Source: Nocardia otitidiscaviarum NBRC 14405 (GTDB lineage Bacteria; Actinomycetota; Actinomycetes; Mycobacteriales; Mycobacteriaceae). From it: 64,000 bases of DNA. Below are positions 7,752 through 15,926 of the stretch, piece by piece. A program made the position numbers and the translations under genes. The notes below the pieces were generated by a model. It was not told where the DNA came from. It searched no databases and was given only the letters and a program-made list of their open reading frames with translations. Numbering within the stretch: the first letter of the stretch is position 1; each line of letters starts with the position of its first letter. The DNA lies in contig NZ_BAGD01000054.1 of NCBI RefSeq assembly GCF_000308635.1, positions 1-64,000 on the forward strand, given 5' to 3'.

Positions 7752-7836
7752 GTCCGGGTGGCGGAATGGCAGACGCGCTAGCTTGAGGTGCTAGTGCCCG
7801 TATTAGGGCGTGGGGGTTCAAGTCCCCCTCCGGACA
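7752..7836 (+). tRNA. tRNA-Leu (anticodon GAG)
   Basis: The 85-nt cloverleaf has acceptor arms GTCCGGG and CTCCGGAC, a D-arm with GGCGGAATGGC, and an anticodon stem CTAGC/GCTAG around the loop TTGAGGT (anticodon GAG, reading CUC/CUU). It also has a long class II variable arm (TGCCCGTATTAGGGCG) and the T-loop GGTTCAAGTCC. The 3' CCA is not encoded. A TTCACA-17-TTAAAG pair at 7707-7735 is a possible promoter. A strong terminator follows at once. Confidence 0.95.
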
Positions 7837-7846
7837 CACCGACGAC

Positions 7847-7879
7847 AGAGCTCTCCCTACATGTAGGAAGAGCTCTTTT
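7847..7879 (+). terminator. intrinsic terminator after tRNA-Leu
   Basis: Arms 7847-7860 (AGAGCTCTCCCTAC) and 7863-7876 pair over 14 positions with one mismatch and a 2-nt centre. The run TTTT at 7876-7879 follows. This is the most classical Rho-independent terminator in the window. Confidence 0.85.
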
Positions 7880-8223
7880 CTTGTCCAGTTTCGACTCCTC
7901 GCGGCCAGATCGTCGGAACGCGGGACGCACCCGAACCGAGCAGACCGAGAACCACAGGGTGATCTGGTATGCGTCCGTGCCGCCCCCGTGCGGACATGGA
8001 TCGTGTAGCCTCCGCCTATCGAACGCGCGCTCGCCGACGTCGAAGCGAGACGGGGCTAAGCCGCCGTTGGCCGGAACCTGCCCCTGGTAGTGGCCATCGC
8101 GCACCGGTGCTGCAGTGCGGCTGCCACTGGCCGGAGGGCCTGCATTGCACAGAAAGTGTTGCGTCGCAGAATGTCTCGGGGTAGCTTGCCGTCCAACCGT
8201 CGGTTCCGCACGACGCGCGGCGG
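7880..8223. other. gap without a recognised gene
   Basis: These 344 bases between the tRNA terminator and the convergent membrane-protein gene hold only open frames without a ribosome binding site or protein-like composition. Nothing else was recognised. Confidence 0.5.
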
Positions 8224-8658
8224 CTATGGGATCACCGCGCGCAGGAACGTGAACAATTGGACGATCATGCCCACGACGGCTCCGGCGATCGCGATGGCCA
8301 GCAGAATGCGGAACACCAGAGCCCAGTCGAAGGTCGCGCTGCCGAAGTCGAACGGGAACACCTGCCAGACACGGATGGTCGCCGCCAGGCCGATCCCGGT
8401 GGTGACGAGGTCGCCGAGGGACTTCAACCACGGCGGATCGGCGGGCAGATACACGACGCTGGTGATCAAACCGGCGATCAGCGATGCGGTGACGAGCCAC
8501 AGTACCCGCGGGGTGTCCTCGGTGAGAAAGGGCAGGGCATCCCATCCCGGCCAGGCGTGAATGGCGTAGAGCAGCACCGCGTTGCAGAGTGCGGCGACGA
8601 CGTAGCCGGCTCTGCGTGCCGCCGTGGACGGGCGGCGAGTCGTTTCGGTAGCCGTCAT
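8224..8658 (-). CDS. small integral membrane protein (144 aa)
   Basis: ATG at 8658 is preceded by GGAGGGG at good spacing, which decides it over an upstream in-frame ATG at 8808. The product is 144 residues: a short polar N-terminus (MTATETTRRPSTAARRAG), then four hydrophobic helices. These are YVVAALCNAVLLYAIHAW, VLWLVTASLIAGLITSVVYL, LVTTGIGLAATIRVWQVF and LVFRILLAIAIAGAVVGMIV. Trp/Pro-rich loops (HAWPGWDALPFL, PADPPWLKSL) lie between them. I do not recognise a named family. It resembles widespread uncharacterised actinobacterial four-helix membrane proteins. Confidence 0.75.
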   Translation of the reverse strand: MTATETTRRPSTAARRAGYVVAALCNAVLLYAIHAWPGWDALPFLTEDTPRVLWLVTASLIAGLITSVVYLPADPPWLKSLGDLVTTGIGLAATIRVWQVFPFDFGSATFDWALVFRILLAIAIAGAVVGMIVQLFTFLRAVIP

Positions 8659-9059
8659 CGGAACCCCTCCAAGTCGATTCCTTTGGTCACGGTACGACCG
8701 ATCCGGTCGCCTCCGGCAGAGGCAAGGGTCCCGAGGTGGACCGCCGTCCTGCCCTACCGCCGATGGACGTGCCCGCGCCGCCACCGCCGACAGCATCTGG
8801 TGCGACATGCTGCACGGTGTTCTGGATTTTCGAAGGATGGCCGGAACCGAGCACCTCCATCAGCCGGGGCGGATGCTGTTCACGGAGCGGAGATCAGACC
8901 GGGATGCCCAGTGTCGGCCGTGCGCGCGGGAAATGTTGCCGATGTCGTGCCGGGTGCCGGTCGAACTCGCCAGCGAGAACCGTGGTGCGAGCGGTGTGTG
9001 GTGAGACCTGCTGCCATACTTGGCGTTTCAGCGCACGGCTGTTCCCGGTCGCGGTGGGT
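8659..9059. other. gap without a recognised gene
   Basis: About 400 bases lie between the start of the minus-strand membrane protein and the damaged lipoprotein gene. Several open frames exist but lack a ribosome binding site and have unusual composition. Promoters for both flanking genes must lie here, but none is convincing. Confidence 0.4.
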
Positions 9060-9832
9060 GTGAAGGTGGTAGGTGCGATTTTTCGACGAGTTCTCCTGGT
9101 AGGGGTCGTGGTGGTGTTCGGTGCGGCCTGTGCTGTGCTTCCTGCCGAGCCGCCACCACCGGTTCGTCTCGGGGCCGCTCCCGTGACCGCGACCGGGCCG
9201 CGGTACGAGGGTGCGCCTTTGCACTCCTCCGGGTTCTATGAGTTCGATCAATGGCCCAAGGCATGCAACCTGATCACCGACACCGATATTCGGGCGATCT
9301 TTCCGCAGGTGACCGACAGCGAGAGGTTCGCGGTACACCAAGACCTGATGCTGGCGGCGCCGTGGAGCCGCCGGAGCCGGAATGGGCGCGAGAGCGGGTG
9401 CGGGTCGGGGGAGCGCTCTGTACGGTCGCCATGGCGCTGCCTGGTATCGCGTTCGAGGCGGACGAGTTGCCGCCCCGGTCCGGCGCCGAGGTGACGATCG
9501 AGGTGATCGCCGCGGGCAGTGCGGGGGTCGTCTACCGGAACCGGCCACAGCCCTTCCCCGCCGATCCACCGATCACGGTCGCCGGGATACCGTGCGTGGC
9601 CGCCCAGGGCAATAGTCTCGTGTGCGCGACGCTGTATGTCCTGTTCCAGGTGTCGATGACGGTCGAGTACACGCGGCAGGTCGACGAGTACACGGCGATC
9701 CGTTACCTGCACGGCACCGAGACGGTCGCGTTCGGGCGCGAGCCCGACAAGGATGAACTGCGGCGGCAGCGGGAGTGGGAACGGTCGGTGATTGTTCGCG
9801 AACTCGTCGAAGCGGTCGTGGCGAAGTTGTGA
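9060..9832 (+). pseudogene. frameshifted lipoprotein gene (DUF3558-like)
   Basis: A GTG at 9060 starts a lipoprotein signal (VKVVGAIFRRVLLVGVVVVF, then GAAC lipobox). The frame continues with YEFDQWPKACNLITDTDIRAIFPQV, then turns to nonsense near 9354. The other half of the protein continues without interruption in a different frame: GGAVEPPEPEWARER, then GGALCTVAMALPGIAFEADELP, through to a stop at 9832. Adding one G after 9353 would restore one frame of about 257 residues. The paired Cys and the ACNLITD opening resemble the secreted DUF3558-type lipoproteins common in Nocardia. It is either a true pseudogene or a one-base sequencing error; the remaining frame looks well preserved, so the event is recent. 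Confidence 0.7.
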
Positions 9833-9856
9833 GGCCCCGCCTGCCGTGGCGGTCGA

Positions 9857-10081
9857 TCAGCCGAGGGTGAAGGACGCGCGGCCGCTGATGTGTTCCAACT
9901 CCCGCTCCGAGCCGTCGTCGTACTGGGTGACGATCCACGCCTCCACCCGACCGGCTCCCGGTTCCATGCCGAAACCAGTGATCACACCGTCCGGTGCCTG
10001 GATCTCGCCGTGCTCGTTGAACTGGTGCGATTGTCCGCTGGTGCGGCCGGTGTCCAGGCTGCGCCAGTGGGACGGCGACAC
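9857..10081 (-). CDS. small hypothetical protein (about 74 aa)
   Basis: The C-terminal part of this minus-strand frame has protein-like composition (GEIQAPDGVITGFGMEPG, RVEAWIVTQYDDGSEREL, then HISGRASFTLG), unlike the shadow frames around it. GTG at 10081 would give 74 residues. The frame remains open further upstream, and no candidate start has a good ribosome binding site, so the N-terminus is uncertain. The visible part looks like a small beta-rich domain of unknown function. It converges with the damaged lipoprotein gene. Confidence 0.4.
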   Translation of the reverse strand: MSPSHWRSLDTGRTSGQSHQFNEHGEIQAPDGVITGFGMEPGAGRVEAWIVTQYDDGSERELEHISGRASFTLG

Positions 10082-10178
10082 GGTAGGTTGGGGCCGACGA
10101 CACGGCACCGGGCGGAGGACAATGGTCCTCGATGTGCTCGACCGAAGGCCGTAGCGGCACGAGGTCGCGGCGACCACG

Positions 10179-11270
10179 ATGGTCGGCATGACCGGGGACG
10201 GCGGCCTGGCGGCCGATGGGATCGTGGCTCGGCTGCTGGATTCGCCGGAGCCGTCGATCCGGTGGCGCGTGCTCACCCGGCTGCTCGGGACGCCCGCGGA
10301 CGATCCCGCGGTGCGGTCGGTGCGGGCGGATATCGCTGCCAGCGTGCGGGTGCGGACTCTGCTGTCGGAACGTAGGGACGACGGGACGCTACCGTTCCAT
10401 CCGTACGGCGCCACGTGGTACGGCGCACATTGGGTGTTGGTCGCACTGGCCGAACTCGGTTATCCCGGCGGTGACGAGTCGTTGATCCCGTTGCGGGAGC
10501 AGGCATTGGGGTGGGTACTGTCCGAGGAGTACCGCACACGCCATATCGGACAGGTGCGGGGGCTGCCCACGCTGCATGCCTCCATCGACGGGAATCTGTT
10601 GTGGGCGCTGCTGAGTCTCGGGCTCGCCGACGAACGCGCCGAGGAGCTCGTGACCCGTCTGCTCGCCACGCAATGGCCCGACGGCGGCTGGAATTGTGAC
10701 CGGCACGCGAGCGGCCGCGTCTCCTCGTTCGTCGAAAGTCTCATTCCGCTGCGCGCGCTCGCGCTGCACGCCCAGCGGACCGGTCGGGAGGACAGCCGAG
10801 ACGCGGTGGTTCGGGCCGGTGAGCCGTTCCTGAGCCGCCAGCTGTTCCGGCGCATCGGTGACGGCACCGTGATGGCGAAATCGTTTGTACAGCTGCATTT
10901 TCCATGCTAATGGCATTACGACTTCCTGTTCGCGCTCACCGTGCTCGCGGAGGCGGGGCTGATCACCGACCCGCGCTGCGCCGCTGCCCTCGATCTGCTG
11001 GAGTCCAAGCGGCTGCCCGATGGCGGCTTCCCCGCCGAAGCGCGCTATTACCAGGTTCGTGCCGTGCCCAGCGGCAGATACCGTTCGCTCGTGGACTGGG
11101 GTCCGACGGGGCGGCGTCGGTTCAATCCGTGGGTGACCTGCGCCGCGCTGACCGTGCTGCGGGCCGCCGATCGGCCGCTCGCACGCATCGATGAGCACGG
11201 TGGGACCGCGAGGATTTCGGCGGACGCGAAGGCATATGGTCCCCAGCCCGATCAAGTATCGACGCGATAG
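10179..11270 (+). pseudogene. prenyltransferase/squalene-oxidase-repeat protein with in-frame stop
   Basis: One reading frame runs from ATG 10179 to TGA 11268-11270, interrupted only by TAA at 10908-10910. Upstream are alpha/alpha-repeat segments typical of terpene-cyclase-like proteins (HPYGATWYGAHWVLVALAELGYP, broken by loops; ATQWPDGGWNCDRHASG, with QW-type motif). Immediately after the stop the same frame continues WHYDFLFALTVLAEAGL and later LPDGGFPAEARYYQV. In relatives the interrupted spot normally reads as a Pro-Pro/Cys-Tyr-Trp-His-Tyr type sequence, so the TAA most likely replaces a Tyr codon. The full product would be about 363 residues. Its function in intact relatives is unassigned. 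Confidence 0.7.
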
Positions 11271-11372
11271 GTGAGTCCGGAGATACGTGGCGGAATCGCG
11301 GGATCTGCCATGCGGTCGCGGTGTGGGCGTCATGATGGAAGGTGAACATCAGCGCTGTCGGAGGTCGTGGCC

Positions 11373-13019
11373 ATGCGCGAAGCGTCATCGGAGAATGTGC
11401 GGAGTTTCGTTCTCGGTGACGTGCTCGCGAAGCGGGCGATAACGCATCGGGGGGAGCCGTTTCTGCGGTTTCACGAGGGGCACATCGACTATGGCGAGGT
11501 CGATGAGATGGCCAATCGGGTTGCGCGGGGGTTGATTTCGTCGGGTGTGGGGCCGGGGGACCATGTCGCGGTCATGCTGCCGAACTGTGCCGAGTTCGTG
11601 TACGTGATCTTCGCGTTGGCGCGGTTGCGGGCGGTGGCGGTGCCGGTCAATACCGCGCACCGGGGGGAGATGCTGCGGCATGTGCTGGTCGGCTCGGATG
11701 CGGTGCTGCTGATCGCCGACAGCGATTACGTCGAGCGGTTGGTTCCGTTGGCGCGCCGAGTGCCCGGACTGCGCACGGTCATCCTCGGGCCGGGAGCCGC
11801 CGGGGAGCCGGAGCGGGCCGACGACGTCGGAGTGCCGGTGCTGCCGTGGTCGACCCTGCTCGATCACGGTGCGGAGGCGCCGCGTGTGGAGGTCGGTTTT
11901 CATGATCTCCAGGCCATCATGTTCACCTCCGGCACGACCGGACCGTCCAAGGGTGCGATGTGTTCGCACGCGCTGGCCTTGACCTGCGCGTACGATTCGC
12001 TGAATTATCTGGACCGGTGGGGGAAGTCGATCTATTGCCCGCTGCCGCTCTTCCACGCGGCGGGGCTGTGGGACGGGGTGCTCGCCGCGCTGCTGTGCGG
12101 TGGGTCGATCGCGATCGTGGACCGTTTTCACGCGTCGACGTTCTGGGACGATGTGCGTCGCTTCGACGCCGCCGTGGTGATGAGCGTGTTCTCGATGATC
12201 CCGATCCTGCTCAAACAGCCGCCGTCCCCGCGCGACAAGGATCATCCGCTCGAGATGTTCTATATGGGCAAGTCGAGTCTGGATGAGCCGCTGCACAAGC
12301 GATTCGGGGTGCGCTCGGTGGAGACCTACACGAGCACCGAGGCCGGGATCGCCACCGGCAGCCCGTACGGACAGTGGCGGGTGGGTTCCTGCGGCACGGT
12401 GCATGAACGGCGGTTCCACGCCGCGGTGGTGGACGAGTACGACCGTGAGGTGGGGCCCGGCGAGCCGGGGGAGTTGGTGCTGCGGCCGAAGCAGCCCTAT
12501 GTGATCACCACCGGCTACCACAAGGCGCCGGACGCGACCGCGCGGTGTTTCCGCAATCTGTGGTTCCACACCGGTGATCGGGTCTGGCGTGACGAGGACG
12601 GGTATTTCTTCTTCCTCGACCGCATGACCGACTCCATTCGGCGTCGCGGCGAATCGATTTCGGCGTTCGATCTCGAATGCGAGGTGAATATGCACCCGGC
12701 GGTCCTGGAATCCGCGGCCATCGGCGTGCCATCCGAACTCGAGGAAGAGGACGTCAAACTGGCCGTGGTGGTGCGTCCCGGCGCGCGGCTCGACGTGGAG
12801 GAACTCGTCGAGTTCTGTCAGCGGCAGCTGCCCGGCTATATGGTGCCCCGCTATATCGAATTCGTGGACGCGCTGCCGCGCACGCCGACCGACAAGGTCG
12901 CCAAATACCGGTTGCGCGAACAGGGTGACCACGGTGTCACCGCCACCACCTGGGACCGGCAGGCACAGCCGCCCGCCGCCCCGCCGACCACTCCCGGTGA
13001 CCGCTGTGCACTGGGGTGA
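11373..13019 (+). CDS. acyl-CoA synthetase (AMP-forming), CaiC-like
   Basis: The enzyme activates a carboxylic acid to acyl-AMP and then to the CoA thioester. The roughly 548-residue protein has the P-loop FTSGTTGPSKGAM, the A5 motif ETYTSTEAG, and the ATP-binding HTGDRVWRDEDGYFFFLDR. The hinge and acceptor segment RMTDSIRRRGESIS and the catalytic Lys near the C-terminus in PRTPTDKVAKYRLRE follow. ATG at 11373 lies 8 nt after GGAGG; a GTG two codons earlier is less well spaced. It is closest in style to crotonobetaine/carnitine-CoA ligases. It opens a five-gene operon that could degrade the activated acid by beta-oxidation. The substrate is unknown. The last 30 residues are a Pro-rich tail. 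Confidence 0.9.
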   Translation: MREASSENVRSFVLGDVLAKRAITHRGEPFLRFHEGHIDYGEVDEMANRVARGLISSGVGPGDHVAVMLPNCAEFVYVIFALARLRAVAVPVNTAHRGEMLRHVLVGSDAVLLIADSDYVERLVPLARRVPGLRTVILGPGAAGEPERADDVGVPVLPWSTLLDHGAEAPRVEVGFHDLQAIMFTSGTTGPSKGAMCSHALALTCAYDSLNYLDRWGKSIYCPLPLFHAAGLWDGVLAALLCGGSIAIVDRFHASTFWDDVRRFDAAVVMSVFSMIPILLKQPPSPRDKDHPLEMFYMGKSSLDEPLHKRFGVRSVETYTSTEAGIATGSPYGQWRVGSCGTVHERRFHAAVVDEYDREVGPGEPGELVLRPKQPYVITTGYHKAPDATARCFRNLWFHTGDRVWRDEDGYFFFLDRMTDSIRRRGESISAFDLECEVNMHPAVLESAAIGVPSELEEEDVKLAVVVRPGARLDVEELVEFCQRQLPGYMVPRYIEFVDALPRTPTDKVAKYRLREQGDHGVTATTWDRQAQPPAAPPTTPGDRCALG

Positions 13020-14220
13020 TACGCCGGAGCAAGCCGCATTCCGCGCCGAGGTGCGGGCGTTCATCGCGGCCGAGTTCCCCGCCGAGTATCGGCCCGACCC
13101 GGATGCGCAGCACAGTCTGGAACCCGAGGACGTCTGGGGATACAACTGGCCGGTCGATCGGGTGAGCGCCGATCCCGACCGGGCGGCCGGGGCCCGGCGA
13201 TGGGCGGCCGCACTCGCCGCCCGGGGGTGGATCGTTCCGCACTGGCCCGAGGAGTACGGCGGCGCGGGGCTGACCGCGGTGGCGGAGTTCATTCTGCACG
13301 AGGAGATGATGCGGGCCGGGGTGCCGACGGTGAACGGCATCGGCGCGTTCCTGCTCGGTCCGACGCTCATCGCGCACGGCACGCCGGAACAGCGGGCGCG
13401 ACACCTGCCGCCCATCGCCAGCGGTGAAAGAACCTGGGCACAAGGCTTTTCCGAGCCCGGCGCGGGTTCGGACCTGGCATCGCTGCGCACCCGGGCGGTG
13501 CGCGACGGCGACGACTACGTCCTCGACGGGCAGAAGGTGTGGACCTCGCTGGCTCACTACGCCGACTGGTTGTTCGTGCTGGTGCGCACCGACCCGGACG
13601 CGCCGAAGCACGCGGGAATCACCTTCCTGCTGGTGGATACGGCCACACCCGGTGTGACCATTCGGCCGATCACCGATATCCGCGGCGACACACCGTTCGC
13701 CGAGGTGTTCTTCGACGGGGCGCGAGTGCCGGTGCGGAACCGGGTCGGGGCCGAGAACCGCGGCTGGTACGTGGCGATGGACGCGTTGAGCTTCGAACGG
13801 GCCGGAATCGGCGCGACGGTGAAACTCGAGCGGGCGCTGACGCGACTGGTCGAGCAGGTGCGCGCCGACGGCGGCTCCGCGGTGCTGCGGCACGAGATCG
13901 CGCGCCGCTATATCGAGCTGCGGGTCCTGTACAACCTTGCCAGATATACGGTTTCGCGCCAGGCGCACGGCGGCGTGCTGGGCTACGAAGCATCGGTGAA
14001 TCAGCTGTTCGGCGCGGAACTGGCGCAGCGGCTGGCCCGCACCGGCACGAAGGCATTCGGCGAACTCGCCCAGCTGACCGCGCCGGGCGAGCGGCATCCG
14101 CTGGCCGCCGAATTCACGCGCCTGCGATTCGACGCGGTGGCCGCGACCTTCCTCGGCGGCACCACCGAGATCCAACGCAATGTCATCGCGACCAGAGGTT
14201 TGAACCTACCGAGAAAATAG
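12997..14220 (+). CDS. acyl-CoA dehydrogenase
   Basis: This FAD flavoprotein desaturates an acyl-CoA thioester. Family signatures are WPEEYGGAGLTAVAEFILHEEM, the flavin loop WAQGFSEPGAGSDLASL, QKVWTSLAHYADW, and the C-terminal FLGGTTEIQRNVIATRGL. From GTG at 12997 it has 407 residues, the usual size. The frame is open back to 12925, but that part reads Pro-rich low complexity and overlaps the ligase gene by 95 nt. GTG 13006 is a further option. The start therefore overlaps the end of the CoA ligase by about 20 nt, implying coupling. A second dehydrogenase at 15926 lacks parts of the conserved active site, so the two may act as a pair, as is common in steroid-side-chain type systems. Confidence 0.88.
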   Translation: MTAVHWGDTPEQAAFRAEVRAFIAAEFPAEYRPDPDAQHSLEPEDVWGYNWPVDRVSADPDRAAGARRWAAALAARGWIVPHWPEEYGGAGLTAVAEFILHEEMMRAGVPTVNGIGAFLLGPTLIAHGTPEQRARHLPPIASGERTWAQGFSEPGAGSDLASLRTRAVRDGDDYVLDGQKVWTSLAHYADWLFVLVRTDPDAPKHAGITFLLVDTATPGVTIRPITDIRGDTPFAEVFFDGARVPVRNRVGAENRGWYVAMDALSFERAGIGATVKLERALTRLVEQVRADGGSAVLRHEIARRYIELRVLYNLARYTVSRQAHGGVLGYEASVNQLFGAELAQRLARTGTKAFGELAQLTAPGERHPLAAEFTRLRFDAVAATFLGGTTEIQRNVIATRGLNLPRK

Positions 14221-14240
14221 TCCCCCGGGAGAAGGTGCCG

Positions 14241-14987
14241 ATGTACGAAACCCTCGACGTGACAATCGAAGAACGCGTGGCCTGGCTGACGCTGAACCGC
14301 CCGCAGAAACTCAACGCCCTGACTCCCACCTCCATGGCCGAACTGCGCGAGGTGTTCACCACCGTGGACGACGACGAGGACGTGTGCGTCGTGGTGCTGC
14401 GCGGCGCGGGCGAGCGTGCGTTCTGCGCCGGTATGGACCTGGGCTGGTCGGAGGGCCTGACACCCAAGGAGCGGGTCGAACAGGGCCGTCTCGGTGAGAA
14501 GACCTTCGCCATGATGGAGCGGCTGTCGATTCCGGTCGTCGCCGCCGTGCACGGTTACGCGGTCGGCGGCGGGCTGGAACTGGCGCTGGCCGCCGACTTC
14601 ATCGTCTGCTCGGATGACGCGAAGCTGGGACTGGTGGAGATCACGCTCTCGGCTCGCCCGCCCTACCAGCCGAAATACATGAACGGTGGCGCGGACCCCG
14701 ACCAACCCGCCTTCGGCGGCTCCGCACCCGGCTGGGGTGGGGTGAAGCGGCTGCCGGAACGCATCGGCAAGGCCCGCGCCAAGGAACTGCTGTTCACCGG
14801 CATCCAATTGGACGCGCAGCGGGCGCTGCAACTGGGACTGGTGAACAACGTCTTCCCGGCCGCGGAATTCGACAAGCACGTGGGCGAACTGGCCGAGCGG
14901 ATCGCCGCCATGAACCGCTACAACCTGCGGCTGGTCAAGGAGTTGGTGTCCGGCGGCTACGACTGGATCGAACCGCACCCGAGCTGA
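14241..14987 (+). CDS. enoyl-CoA hydratase/isomerase family protein
   Basis: Crotonase-fold protein of 248 residues that would hydrate the enoyl-CoA made by the dehydrogenase. The oxyanion-hole segments are clear: GERAFCAGMDLGW and HGYAVGGGLELALAADFIV. The region that usually holds the catalytic Glu pair is unusual: after KLGLVEITL comes an extended loop (SARPPYQPKYMNGGADPDQP). That may mean altered chemistry or specificity. GGGAGAAGG precedes the ATG at 14241 by a suitable distance. It sits 20 nt after the dehydrogenase and 9 nt before the VOC protein in the same operon. Confidence 0.88.
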   Translation: MYETLDVTIEERVAWLTLNRPQKLNALTPTSMAELREVFTTVDDDEDVCVVVLRGAGERAFCAGMDLGWSEGLTPKERVEQGRLGEKTFAMMERLSIPVVAAVHGYAVGGGLELALAADFIVCSDDAKLGLVEITLSARPPYQPKYMNGGADPDQPAFGGSAPGWGGVKRLPERIGKARAKELLFTGIQLDAQRALQLGLVNNVFPAAEFDKHVGELAERIAAMNRYNLRLVKELVSGGYDWIEPHPS

Positions 14988-14996
14988 GGAGGCACC

Positions 14997-15926
14997 GTGC
15001 GCATCTACCGAATCGACCACATCGCCCAGCTGGTGCCCGATCTCGCCGCCGCGACGCGGAAACTGGAGGGGCTGTTCGGCTTTCGCCGCACCAGCAGCTG
15101 GGACAACCCCGAGCAGGGCGTCACCGGGGCGCGGCTGACGGTGCCCGGCAGCTGGGGGCAGGACTGGGTGGTCATCGCTCCCTCCGGCGACGGCTCACCG
15201 CTGCACGCCGCACTCGAGCGGCAGGGCGGCCGACCGGCCGTCCACCACATCGGCGTCGAGGTGCCCGACCTCGAGGCGGCGCGCGCCGAACTGCACAAGC
15301 TGGGGCTCGAACCGGTCGACGGGCCGGGCTGGATCGAGTCGTCGCTGACCCCGCCCGAGGACGGGCCGGGCGTACGATTCCGGCTGCGCGGGCCGGGCAC
15401 CCTCGCCCTGGTCGGTGACGAGCACGCCACAGCCGCCACCCCCGCCGCCGCGACCGGACCGGCGCTCGGCATCGTGGCGATCGACCATATCTGCCAGGCG
15501 TTCCGGGACCGCGAGGTGCTGGCGACCTGGTACGCCGAACTGGCCGGGTTCGTGCCGGTGTGGAAGACGCCCATCGACGAATGGCCGGATATGGCCGACC
15601 TGGTGCTCAATATCCCCGGGTCGGCGATCTGCTGGGAGATCATCCAGCCGCGCGGCGAGGACTCGTTCATCGACCGGTTCCTGGCGAAGAACGGTCCGGG
15701 CGTACACCATGTGACCTTCCAGGTGGCCGAGTGGGACGCGGCGCTGGCCGCCTGCGAACACCATCACACGCCGACCTTCGACCACGATGCGGGCGTCACC
15801 GACGGTGCGGCGTGGCGGCACACCTTCATCCACCCCAAGCACGCCGGTGGCGTACTCGTGCAGCTGTTCTGGGAGGAGCGGCCGGGCGTCTGGGTGCGGT
15901 CGGACAAGATCCCGGCGAACAGCTGA
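14997..15926 (+). CDS. two-domain VOC (glyoxalase/dioxygenase-fold) protein
   Basis: The 309-residue protein contains two vicinal-oxygen-chelate modules: residues about 1-140 (YRIDHIAQLVPDL, VHHIGVEVPDLEAARAELHKLG) and about 157-300 (VAIDHICQAFRDR, GVHHVTFQVAEWDAAL). His residues at the start of each beta-alpha-beta unit and Glu near the end of each (for example QLFWEE) are candidate metal ligands. The arrangement resembles methylmalonyl-CoA epimerase and hydroxyphenylpyruvate-dioxygenase-type folds. GAGGAGG lies 4 nt before the GTG start. Its position inside an acyl-CoA operon favours epimerisation or rearrangement of a CoA ester, but this is inferred. Confidence 0.85.
   Translation: MRIYRIDHIAQLVPDLAAATRKLEGLFGFRRTSSWDNPEQGVTGARLTVPGSWGQDWVVIAPSGDGSPLHAALERQGGRPAVHHIGVEVPDLEAARAELHKLGLEPVDGPGWIESSLTPPEDGPGVRFRLRGPGTLALVGDEHATAATPAAATGPALGIVAIDHICQAFRDREVLATWYAELAGFVPVWKTPIDEWPDMADLVLNIPGSAICWEIIQPRGEDSFIDRFLAKNGPGVHHVTFQVAEWDAALAACEHHHTPTFDHDAGVTDGAAWRHTFIHPKHAGGVLVQLFWEERPGVWVRSDKIPANS

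Noticed and set aside
11385-13490. Minus-strand 701-codon frame opposite the CoA ligase
   Set aside because: Antisense shadow; no motif; the plus strand has a complete adenylate-forming enzyme.
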